From positions 124,001 through 188,000 of the forward strand of contig NW_026776913.1 in assembly GCF_030936135.1 (NCBI RefSeq): a stretch of 64,000 nt of DNA, read 5' to 3'. The notes below the pieces were generated by a model. It worked only from the letters and a program-made list of their open reading frames with translations, had not been told where the DNA came from and made no database searches. Below, in pieces: positions 54,373 through 64,000 of this stretch (its first letter is position 1; each line of letters starts with the position of its first letter). Source of the DNA: Gavia stellata. Lineage: Eukaryota > Chordata > Aves > Gaviiformes > Gaviidae. The position numbers and the translations under genes were made by a program.

Positions 54373-54610
54373 TTGTTTAAAGACACAGCTCCCAATTTAC
54401 ACAAAGTCTCTGGGTCACACAGGACAGGCAGATACTGAAATAGAAATAGGATGAAGAATGACTTCCTTTTTGTGGACAGCATTAATACAACCAAGAAAAG
54501 CTAAAAAACAAAGAAACAAAACCAAACAACCTACCAAAGAGAGTCTGGGCATGTAATGAGTTACGAGACAAGGGATATGCAGTAGAACATGGGCAGATCA
54601 TTGCTGCTTC

Positions 54611-55534
54611 TTAAAAGCAACAAGTCATCAGTTTCCTTAGGGCATCCTTGAGCTCCTGGTTCCTCATGCTGTAGATGAGGGGGTTCACTGCTGGAGGCAC
54701 CACCGAGTACAGAAATGACACCACTAGGTCCAGGGATGGGGAGGAGATGGAGGGGGGCTTTAGGTGGGCAAACACGGCAGTGCTGATAAACAGGGAGACC
54801 ACGGCCAGGTGAGGGAGGCACGTGGAAAAGGCTTTGTGCCGTCCCTGCTCAGAGGGGATCCTCAGCACAGCCCTCAAGATCTGCACGTAGGACAGAACGA
54901 TGAAAACAAAACACCCAAAACTGAAACAAGCACTAACCACAATAAGCCCAACTTCCCTGAGGTAGGCGTCTGAGCAGGAGAGCTTGAGGATCTGTGGGAT
55001 TTCACAGAAGAACTGGTCCACAGCATTGCCTTTGCAGAGCGGTAGTGAAAATGTATTGGCCGTGTGCAGCACAGCGTAGAAAAAAACACTGCCCCAGGCA
55101 GCTGCTGCCATTTTCACACAAGCTCTGCTGCCCAGGAGGGTCCCGTAGTGCAGGGGTTTGCAGATGGCAACATAACGGTCGTAGGACATGATGGTGAGAA
55201 GATAAAAATCTGCTGACATAAAAAATACAAGCAGGAATACTTGGGCAGCACATCCTGCAAAGGAGATGGCCCTGGTGTGCCAGAGGGAATTGGCCATGGC
55301 TTTGGGGACAGTGGTGGAGAGGGAGCCCAGGTCAAGCAGTGAGAGGTTGAGGAGGAAGAAGTACATGGGGCTGTGGAGGTGGTGGTCGCAGACTATGGCG
55401 GTGATGATGAGGCCATTGCCCAGGAGGGCAGCCAGGTAGATGCCCAGGAAGAGGCAGAAGTGCAAGAGCTGCAGCTGACGCGTGTCTGCGAATGCCAGGA
55501 GGAGGAACTGGGTGAAGGAGCTGTTGTTGGACAT
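54611..55534 (-). CDS. Olfactory receptor OR-E, OR14-like (307 aa)
   Basis: Seven-pass odorant receptor, open from MSNNSSFTQF (55,534) to the stop at 54,611. N-glycosylation site at the N-terminus (NNSS), PMYFFLLNLSLLDL in TM2, MSYDRYVAIC in TM3, KAFSTCLPHLAVV in TM6, NPLIYSMRNQELKDAL in TM7, tail RKLMTCCF. It is the duplication partner of OR-A, but differs in TM3 (LLVFFMSADFY) and shares the TM5 form VSACFSFGCFVF, close to OR-B's VTACFSFGCFVF. This mixed pattern suggests conversion among paralogues. The ATG is 24 bases past the predicted acceptor. Confidence 0.93.
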   Translation of the reverse strand: MSNNSSFTQFLLLAFADTRQLQLLHFCLFLGIYLAALLGNGLIITAIVCDHHLHSPMYFFLLNLSLLDLGSLSTTVPKAMANSLWHTRAISFAGCAAQVFLLVFFMSADFYLLTIMSYDRYVAICKPLHYGTLLGSRACVKMAAAAWGSVFFYAVLHTANTFSLPLCKGNAVDQFFCEIPQILKLSCSDAYLREVGLIVVSACFSFGCFVFIVLSYVQILRAVLRIPSEQGRHKAFSTCLPHLAVVSLFISTAVFAHLKPPSISSPSLDLVVSFLYSVVPPAVNPLIYSMRNQELKDALRKLMTCCF

Positions 55535-58500
55535 AGGCTGTTTCCTGGTCTTAAGTTCTGTCCAATGAAGAAAAAGACAGGAAAAAAGTTAGGACAGATT
55601 TCTCGAAGAAAAGCCACTCAATTTTTCATAGAAATCCCACCCCCCGCCCCCCCCCCCAAGTTGGAATACATTTCCATTCTCTAGTTTGTGCTGGCTGAGT
55701 GTGCTGTGAGGAGCAGGAGCTCTGCCCTTCTGCTGCTGAGGAGTCAGCTTTGCTCTGCTGCAGGGGGTACACGGGAGCTGACTTGTGACATCTCCGATGT
55801 TCACAGGGCATGTCAGAAGTAATCCACCTTTCATGGAAAAGTTCAATATCTGCACTCATGACTCATGGGAGAACGTGGGCTGCGGAAGAGAGGCTCAGCA
55901 TGACTTTCTTATAACTTTGTCTGTGTTTTTTCACAGGGCTGCAGTGTCCATCAGCCCTTTTCCCATCTGCCCTGTGTTTTCATTTTGCCACCTTGAAGAT
56001 GACTTCACACACAAATTAATCTTTTAAAAAAAACCCTAAACCTGGACTCTGATGAGACCAGAGGAGTCCTGTTTCAAAGGACAGCTCTGCAAACTCTTCT
56101 CCAGACCAGCCCAGAGGTGGAGGTGTGATGGAGAGGGCAGGACACAACCCCTCCCAGAGAGAAGCAACTGCCTCTGTCAGGAGAGTGCCGACCCCCAAGG
56201 AAAGGCTCCGCACTCCCGAGGATCCCACAGCAGAGCTGCGCCTTTCTGGGGGGCAGCTTGCAAGCCCTGCAGGACAGGCAAAGCAGAGACTCGGGGGTCC
56301 CTCCGATGGGAGGTTCTACAGAGAGAGTCAGCTCATTGCCCCGCAGACAGTGCCCAGCAGACATCTGCAGGGAAACACAGAAAGAGAGCTGCCTGAGCGC
56401 ACCCTCCCCCTGTGCTTGTTTGCAGTGTCCTCCCAACCCCGTCCCTGTCTCTGCTGCCTGCAGCTGTCCCTGCCAGGAGCTGGTTCTCTGTCCCCTGTGT
56501 CTCCTCCCTGGCAGTGCTCACAGAGCCCATCCCACCCGCTGCCTGCTCAGCTCTGCCCTGCAGAGCCCTCCCTGCAGCAGGACACTGCCCAGGGGCATCT
56601 CTGGGTGTGCAGGCTCTGAGGGGAACATCAGACCAGCCCTGGCGAGGCTGGAAAAGTGACACTGATGCTGTCTGTGACCACGGCATGGTGATTTCCAATA
56701 CTCCCCGCTTTATTCACCTCTAAGAGGAACAGACTTGGAATTTCAGTGCCTCCTCCGGAAATGAGAGATTAATTTCTATGTGCCATTGCCCACCCAGACA
56801 ACCCAGAGGAGAAGATTGAAAGACCAGGATCCTTCCCTTTCAGGCAGCCCCTGCCTTGCTGTGCTTCCTGAAAAGTCTCCTGGGAAGATCCTGCAGTGAT
56901 GTGGAGCTGTGAGCAGCCCTGACCCACACAGCACCCTCTCAACAGCAGAAGCACCCTGCCATTGCACTGGTCTCTCCTTCCACCCCCAGCTTCTCCCCAC
57001 AGCGCCGTGGGGAGCTCCCCGGGCAGGCTGAGTGCTGACCCTGGCAGGCGGCAGAGTCCCTGCCCCAGCACCCAGCCCCGGGGGTGCAGGGACCCTGCTC
57101 GGAAGGACAGCCCTGGGCACCCCTGGCTGCACACCCACCTTCACACCCTGCAGCCGTCCCTGGCAGAAGGCAGCCCTCATGCCCTGTCCCTCTGATGGTG
57201 CAGCAGGGAAGCCCTGCTCTGGGGCACCTCCTCCTCCTCTACACTGGAGCACCTGCGGCACTTCTTCCTGAAAGCTCTCATAGTTTGTGTGATGTGCCAT
57301 CATTAGGAGATCTGTCCGTGAACTGTACCTAAATTGCCCCACACCCAGAGACTTACCGTGTCAAGGGCTGTGAAGATTTCTCCTCCAGTGAGCTCGCCTC
57401 TGTCCTCCCACCCCAGACTGCCTTTAACCTCTCTCTGCCTTGATCCTCTCCCCTCGGTGCCTGCAGGCAGTGCCCTCAGCCCTGCTGCGCTCTGCAGAGG
57501 AGCTGCTCCTGGGCAGAGCTGTCTCTCCTCAGCGCTGCCCGCTTGCCATGAGCTCCCTCCATCCCAGGAGCCCGGCCCAGCTCAGCAGCAGAGGAGCAGC
57601 CCACGGCGGCACTTTCTCTGCCCCTCGGGGCTCCCCCCAGGGGTCCCTGGGGCTCCAGGGGAACCTGCTGTGAAACAGGCTGGAGCAATCACTGAGGTTC
57701 CCTCCCGCAGCTGGGGAGAGACACTTCTTCCCAGCACTGTCATTTCCCTGCTGAGAGACAGAGTCACACCTAAATATCAACTTTTCTTGGCCCATCTTTA
57801 GACAGGACAGCCAGACAGGGACAGGCAGGGATCTCCTTTACCCCTGCTGAGGGAAGGGATGCAGCTGAGCCCGACAAGGCATCTCATCCTGGGTTTGGAG
57901 TGCTGGGGCTGGAAGGGCACTCAGCTCCCTCCCATGCACACCACAGACCCACAGCAGGTGGGATTCCTCCTGCCCCCCTTCAGGTGGACACACAATAGGC
58001 ACCTGCATGTGAGCTCCTGCTCTCAGCTCCCATGGTAATTAATGGAGCTGGAGGCCAGGAGTGAGCTGTTCAGATGCAGTTGTCTGGTGACATCTGAGGT
58101 GCCAGAGGTGGTCAAAGATATGTGCCGGTAATAGAGACAGATTGAAGGTACGTGCAGGCTGATGTAGAGACAGGCCAACATCTGGGGCATCTTCTTGGAG
58201 GCTCTTGGGAATTTCCTTTGGCCAACTGAAAGGACAGCTGCTGCCCAAATTAAGGGCAACTGAACCTGTCCCTACTCGTTATGTTCAGGTCAGCCTGTAG
58301 CGATATTCATAGGATGGAATGGAGTCGTATGCCATAGGGAGAGCTCCATCTCTTTCTTCCTCTCCTCCAGGTGTTGGGTTTACTAGATCTTCACTGACTG
58401 TATTGGCAGCTGTCTCGTGTTCATCCCCACATTGTGGTACAGAATTCAAGGCAGCTGCTCAATGTAAGGTTCAAATCCAGGCCCACAGAGCTACATGAGA

Positions 58501-58630
58501 TGCCAGGGCTGGCAAGAAAATCACAGGACCAACAGGAAAGCAATTCCCATTCAGGGTGGGTGCGTGACAATACACCCCAGGTGGCATCGCAGAGAATGCG
58601 ATTTGGTGCCTGTGTGCCATTTACTGTTGC
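55535..58630 (-). repeat. OR upstream cassette, copy E
   Basis: Nearly base-for-base copy of 4,746-7,810, shifted by 50,804 over most of its length, with the donor, the acceptor and the GC-rich core all kept. Confidence 0.8.
55558..57356 (-). other. Predicted 5'-UTR intron of OR-E
   Basis: The donor GTAAGT (minus, 57,351-57,356, after GACACG) pairs with an acceptor ending TTGGACAG at 55,558. Length 1,799 bp. A long poly(C) run at 55,638-55,659 (plus strand) lies about 80 bases upstream of the acceptor. Confidence 0.65.
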
Positions 58631-60415
58631 CATCACTCAGAGGCATCAGTCATCAGATATCATCAGAGAGGCAAAGTCTGTCCCTTCTCTGCCCAATAGC
58701 TGCAGGCATTGCGTGAACACAAAGCACATCACACAGGGATCTTTATTCACTCCCTTGATGATACAGACCAGGAACAGAACAATCCTTTTCTCACTGTGCC
58801 TGCACACATCTTGTCTTCATGGACCGCATCCTCCAAGCACAGCAATGGTCCATATCAAAACTCAATTGACACTCAACAGGGAATTCAAGGGCACTAAGAT
58901 GACCTGTTGCTGCTTCAGGAAGAGTTAAGGAAGAGACAGAGAGACTGTGGAACCACTGCTAAGTTTAGTAAGAGTAGGTGTAGATAGATCTGAGATGCTC
59001 TGTGTCCCCTTTGCCTCAGTTTCCACCAGCAAGGTCTCCCAGGCCTTTGTGCTTTGAGGCAGGGCTCTGGAGGAGAACAACCAGCTGTGAATGGGGATGA
59101 AGCCAGGGGTTACCTGAGCAAACTGCACACCTACCAGTCCATTGGAGTGTGCTGGAGAGCTCTTCACCAGTAGATCCATTATGATCCCAGTAAGGAAGGT
59201 ACTTAAAATGCAGTTAGGTCGAGGATTAGAAGGAGAGAATAGTATAGGTAATCTTTTACCCAGTTAGGTGGTGGGATGCCTAGGTGGTGTAACATCAGAT
59301 GGGACTCCCAGCCATGCGAAGCATGCCATGCAGACCCCATCCAGAGAAGACAGTCTCCCGTTTTGGTCCTTCAAACTCTTACCGTATTCCCTTACGAGGA
59401 AACTACTCTATTCCTCTTCTCCACAGTCAGTCAGAAATTATGTTCTCATGAGACCTTCCTGCTGCATTGTCAGACAGAGACAAGGCCATGCAGGTGCCAT
59501 GATGGCCGGTACCGAGTGGGAGCTGCTCGATGCATAATGGTCTTCTGGTCAGGATCAGTGATCAGGTTTGCCTGTGAGAAGTCTGCGCTCCACCCCGGTG
59601 CCACGGCTGAGGTGCTGCAGCCCAAAGGTGCATGGCCAGGAGGAGCTGGAGCACAGGCAGGAGGAGCTGAAGCCCCAGGACTTGCCACTCTACTGTGATG
59701 GTTTGGGATTAAATGAGATGTGGTGGCACAGCTTGCTGAGCTGGGGTGCTGCAGTGGAGGGATACAGGCTCTGATGGAGAAGGTGACAGATGGACGAGAA
59801 TCGGGGGGAAGCACCCTCTGTGAAGGAGCAGCTAGGATATATGGAGCTCCTCTATGAGATGGGCAACAGGTTGGGACAGTTTCTGTGAGTGAGGATGAGA
59901 AGAGAAGTCAGTAAGGGTGACATGGTATCGGCACTCATATCCTACTTTGTCAGGGAGAGGAAACAGCAGAAGTCGTCTCTCAGCAAGCCGAGGAAGTGTC
60001 CAGGTTAAGGAGCAGGTTCCTGTGGGGGACTGTAAGTGCCCTGGCATTCCCTGGCCAGGCAAAGCGACAGGATGGCAGCAGCCTGGAGGATCCTGGGACA
60101 AGTTCCTAACAGAGCTGCCAGGTGGGCCAACAAGGGGGATGCTCACCTGGAGGTGGTACTGGCAAACAAGGAAATAGTGGGGTCCCAGGTGTCAAAGGAA
60201 GGCCAGCAGCAGAGCACAGGCTGGTGGACTCCAGAGGTGAAGACTTTGATGTATGGGGAGACTGATCCAGGTGGTGCCATGGGAAGCAGCTCTGAAGGGG
60301 GAAGGAGCTCAGGAAATGTGATAGGCCTTGCAGGACAGCCTCTTCCGAGCACAAGAAGGATCTCTCTGAATACCTATGGAAAAGAAACATTCATCTGTTG
60401 GCCAACATTGCTATG

Positions 60416-60804
60416 ACGGCCAACAGCATCCTGGTTTGTATCAGAAACAGTGTGGCCGGCAGGACTAGGGAAGTGATTGTCCCCATATAAAGAGGTGGGT
60501 GGGGGTCTCTTCTCCCAAGTGACAAGTGATAGGAGAAGAGGAAACAGCCACAAGTTGTGCCAGGGGAAGTTTAGACTGAATATTAGGAAAAATTTCTTCA
60601 CTGAAAAGGTTGTCAGACAGTGGAACAGGCTGCCATGGGACGTGGTTGAGTCACCATCGCTGGAGGTTTTTAAAAGACCTGTGGATGAGGCGCTTAGGGA
60701 CATGGTTTAGTGGTGGACTTAGCAGGGTTAAGTTTATGGTTGGACTTGATGATCTTAAAGGTCGTTTCCAACCTAAACCATTCTATGAATCGATGATTCT
60801 ATGA
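60416..60804 (+). repeat. CR1 LINE 3' fragment
   Basis: Same insertion as 9,777-10,064, but with the middle of the 3' segment kept (ttagactgaatattaggaaa to ggaacaggctgcc). It ends in ATTCTATGAATCGATGATTCTATGA. The CR1 sequence itself has an older gap near 60,485 shared by both copies. Confidence 0.9.
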
Positions 60805-62301
60805 TCCTTGTACAGAGTCCGCACATAACTGCCATGCATCGATGCCACCATTACAGAAATGTAGACAAGGCATTTGACCAGGTTGTTGAACCCTGGAATC
60901 GGTATGCCATGCCTCCTGTGCTTCCCGCAAGCACCTAAGCTTTTTTGCAGAGAAGTGTGAGTCCTCTTTAGGTGTCCTGCCTGTCTCCCGCCCCATGCTG
61001 TGCTTTAGGCTGTGAAGAGAATCAAAACCAACTTTATGACTAGGTTAGCTTAATTTTACATGCTGAAATGCAGGGCAGATGAAGGGAGCTCTGAGATTCC
61101 AGGCTCTCTGCCGCCCAGTTAGGGCTTCAGAGAATGGAAATGCAGGAAATCTTCTTGTGCCAGTGTACACCACATCATAATTTTGCCTTCCTTTATACCT
61201 TTTAACTGACCTGGGATCTGCCCATTGGCTGCCTTTGGTTAAAAAAGAAACTATATTTCTCTTCCACCTCCCCCTCCTCAAAAAAGCAGAGAAAAAAGAT
61301 ATGGAGCATGGATTACTTAAAGGCAATACAGTAATCTTTAAATTATAAGAGAGAGGAAAGATAGTACAACGAATCCCAAAACATCCTTGCGAGCTTCCTT
61401 ATTTTCACTTGTCTCCAAAGCTCAGCTTGCTTAGGTCATGAAAGGACTACCTCAAATCTCTGCAGCCCAAATCCCTCCAAAGTCCTCTTAGCAAAGGTCT
61501 TTTAGCCGAGGACACTTCTGCCTGTCACTTCAGCACACTGTCCAATCTCTCTTTTTCAGTTGGGTGACGTCAAGGTACTCCATTGCAACGCCTTCCCTAC
61601 AAAAGTCTTCTCTCCATGCTGATCCCACTTGGATCATGCCATGTTATGTACGGCTCCATCCTCCGCTTGCAGAGCTCCATTGGATGGGCAGTTTTCCATT
61701 TCTTTCATGCCCATTCACCTTCACAACATTTTCTCTTGCATGCATACCACATATTGTCTGAAGCAGCACATTTACCCCCCACAGCTTCATTCATTTCCAG
61801 ATGCAGGCTGAGATATTTCTCCTCTTGGAGCAGACATTGTGCAAAACTGCTCCATATATGGAAACCGACTTCAATGCTGCATATTCATTTGGGCTAAAAA
61901 AAAGATAATGAAAATATCCCGAGCTAGTTTCTCAAAGACACATTTTCAAAGTGGCAAAGCAGATTCAATACAGAAATGCTGAGAGCCAAGTTACAAAGAG
62001 AGAGGGAAAAATAGGTGAAGACTCACAAATTTGTCCAGACTCACAAATTCTCTGTCAGTCAAGAGCAAGTCCCACAGCCTGGGGGACATTTTCATGAGCT
62101 GACCCTCTGGGAAGTTTTGTTTCTTGGGCCTCTTGGCTCGAGCCTGTGGCATTGACATTTCCAGGAAGAGGAAGAGTTCCCGTTCAGGTATCAAACTTTT
62201 GCCCATCCTGCCTGGAGATCCAGGAGAGTTGTGTCACACAACACCCAGTGTCATAGTGAAGACGGAGGCAGTGTGAATTTTAGTGGTTTGGACTCCAACG
62301 G

Positions 62302-63448
62302 AAACACAAATCCTGAGCTGTGAGGACCGCATTGGCTGCAGTTAGACAGAAGTTCCCTGACACGGCTGTGCATTCCGACCTAGTTGGCAGAGTTTTTCAC
62401 AGCCCTCACTGAGAAGGGCAGGGTGTCAAGGAGAGGAGAACTCATTTTCGTTTCCCAAATCCCAGGGCAGTGCCCAAACCATCCTTCCCTTGCCCTCTGG
62501 CACCCCATTGCTTGAGATGCTAATCTGCTGGGGCTTCTCTCAGAAAACCTTCAATAATCCTTCAGGTGCTTGTGTGATTTCCCTAAGAGTATCAGTAGCT
62601 AAAAAAAAGTAGAAACCACACCAAACCAAACCCCCAACATTAATCTGCCTTAATATAATTATCTGCAGCATAGCAGTTTGCATCTCTGGTGGCCACTCTG
62701 GGCAATGCCAGTTAAATCACTATTTGCATTGTCAGCCACTATACCTCATCCTCAAGGACAAATCTACAGCAGTTCAGAGGAAAGGTGCCCTTGAAAAGTC
62801 ATCTTTTGTGTCCCCCAGGAGGCACGAGCACTGCTGATTCCCCACTCCAGAGTGGCAGAGGCTGGATGCCCTTCTCAGGACAGACTCCTTGCCAGGAAGC
62901 CACAGGCATGGGGGGAGCTGACCTGGTTCTTACTGGCACTTCACTCGCATCCCTTTTGGTGTATATCCTCCTTCTCTGTGTCTACTCTTTCCACACACAG
63001 GAATGACAGAAGAACAAACATTTCATTAAAACTTGTCATAAAGTCCTTGTTAGAGACAAGAAGTCCCCCCATGAAATCTGGAGGGAGCCCAGAAGATTGC
63101 CTTAAGCACCAAGAAGAGCCAAGAAGCTCAAGGCCTCTTCTGAAGTGCAGCAAATTCTTGCAGCCAAGACCTGAGCCTGGAAGTGGGAAGGAATTTCTGT
63201 CTGTGGGTGGAGGAGGAACAAGTGTGTTGTGGGAGTATGTCAGGGCTGAAGGCCCTTGCGCAAATCAGAGATGATGGAGACATTCCCACCTTGTGCGCTT
63301 GCCTCAGCCTAGGAAATGGGGAGAGCCTGCTGCTGGGGGTGTCTGTGCTCATATCCCATGAGCTGACCTTGCTCTCTTTTGCAAGAAAGAAGAAAACAGG
63401 AGGACTCGGTTTGCAGTATCTAAGTCAGACAGTGGGAAACAAATAAGT
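62302..63448 (+). other. 1.15-kb block present only in duplication copy 2
   Basis: Copy 1 joins directly across this block at 11,559. It holds ORFs up to 140 codons without domains, no CR1 and no target-site duplication that I can see, so a deletion from copy 1 fits better than an insertion here. Confidence 0.65.
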
Positions 63449-64000
63449 AATTACATTGTTGGAGGGGAGTCAGAATATGAGAAGGAAAGAAGGGGGAAGT
63501 AATGATTTCTGTGTTAAAAGATGGGGAAACTGAGACCCAACTTGTGCATCTTTCCTCTGCGCAACGATCTACTTTTTTTTTTTTAGAGGGGCTGACCCTA
63601 TCAGAGTAGCTTTCACAGTTGTCCTCTGCTAGGAAGCCCAGAGAACAAGAGGGATGGGATTCACCGAGTTGGATTTAGACATGTCCAGTGGAAGGGCTTG
63701 ATCCAGCTGCCCACTTCTCCCTGCCAATAGGGAGATGCCCTGAGGAATCCCAGACATGCAGGAATGCCACGCCTCAGCCTGGCTGGGTGACAGAAGAGAA
63801 AACAGCATGCTTAGAGTCAGTTTCCTCCCACTCCTGGGCAGGTCCGGCATTTCAACAGCTCCCACTTGCAGGATCACAACTGGCTTTACTTTAAAGAAGG
63901 AAGAAAGCCAGGCAAGTTTTTTACACTCTTCAAGACCAGACCTATATTTCTTTAAGACACAAATTCCCTTCTCCCGCTTTTCATTCCACAACCAGTCCCA

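Larger units (their letters stand above)
54620..64000 (+). repeat. Segmental duplication, copy 2 (OR-E side), open at window end
   Basis: Direct copy of 3,830-12,107. It lacks about 110 bases found near 8,769-8,885 in copy 1, holds a fuller version of the shared CR1, and has a 1.15-kb block (62,302-63,448) that copy 1 lacks. Gene-free parts: 58,631-60,415 and 60,805-62,301. Confidence 0.85.

Noticed and set aside
1-64000. tRNA, rRNA, CRISPR arrays, riboswitches or bacterial-type operons
   Set aside because: None were seen; the content is bird nuclear DNA. Small non-coding RNAs cannot be excluded by eye.

Overview
The window is bird nuclear DNA. Two things show this: dense CR1 LINEs whose 3' ends carry the avian ATTCTATGA-type repeat, and a family of near-identical one-exon olfactory receptors of the OR14-like (gamma-c) group that is expanded in birds. 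There are no bacterial-style operons, CRISPR arrays or recognisable RNA genes. The only protein genes I can support are five open olfactory receptor (OR) genes. Two further OR pseudogenes of another, OR6-like, type and one stray OR 3' end are also present.

Layout: 1-1.5 kb is a CR1 mosaic. OR-A (minus) is at 3.8-4.7 kb, with its upstream region running to about 7.8 kb. Two broken OR6-like genes lie at 12.3-14.9 kb. OR-B (plus) is at 17.4-18.4 kb. A repeat desert of CR1 pieces and an unclassified repeat family (called R here) fills 18.8-29.3 kb. OR-C (plus) is at 32.0-33.0 kb. A retroviral LTR scrap, a 12-bp minisatellite and CR1s lie at 33.5-38.3 kb. OR-D (plus) is at 40.6-41.5 kb. GC-rich unresolved DNA, an inverted CR1 composite, a second 12-bp array, another R copy and a ~60-bp tandem array lie at 42.2-54.4 kb. 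OR-E (minus) is at 54.6-55.5 kb. From OR-E to the window end, the DNA is a second direct copy of 3.8-12.1 kb.

Each OR sits in the same cassette: a conserved GC-rich upstream block with a perfect GTAAGT splice donor, an intron of about 1.0-1.8 kb, a pyrimidine-rich acceptor 22-24 bases before the ATG, and one coding exon. The donor and acceptor are at homologous places in all five units, so I infer a shared non-coding 5' exon and probably a shared promoter block. The cluster appears to have grown by direct and inverted duplication, with non-allelic recombination (for example the chimeric 3' flank of OR-D).

I did not find a new multi-gene system. The most unusual points are the OR cassette with its conserved untranslated exon, the extra hydrophobic C-terminus of OR-C, the chimeric OR-D tail, and two 12-bp arrays that abut CR1 at almost the same internal position. 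All similarities were judged by eye; no alignment or database search was run, and repeat boundaries are approximate.
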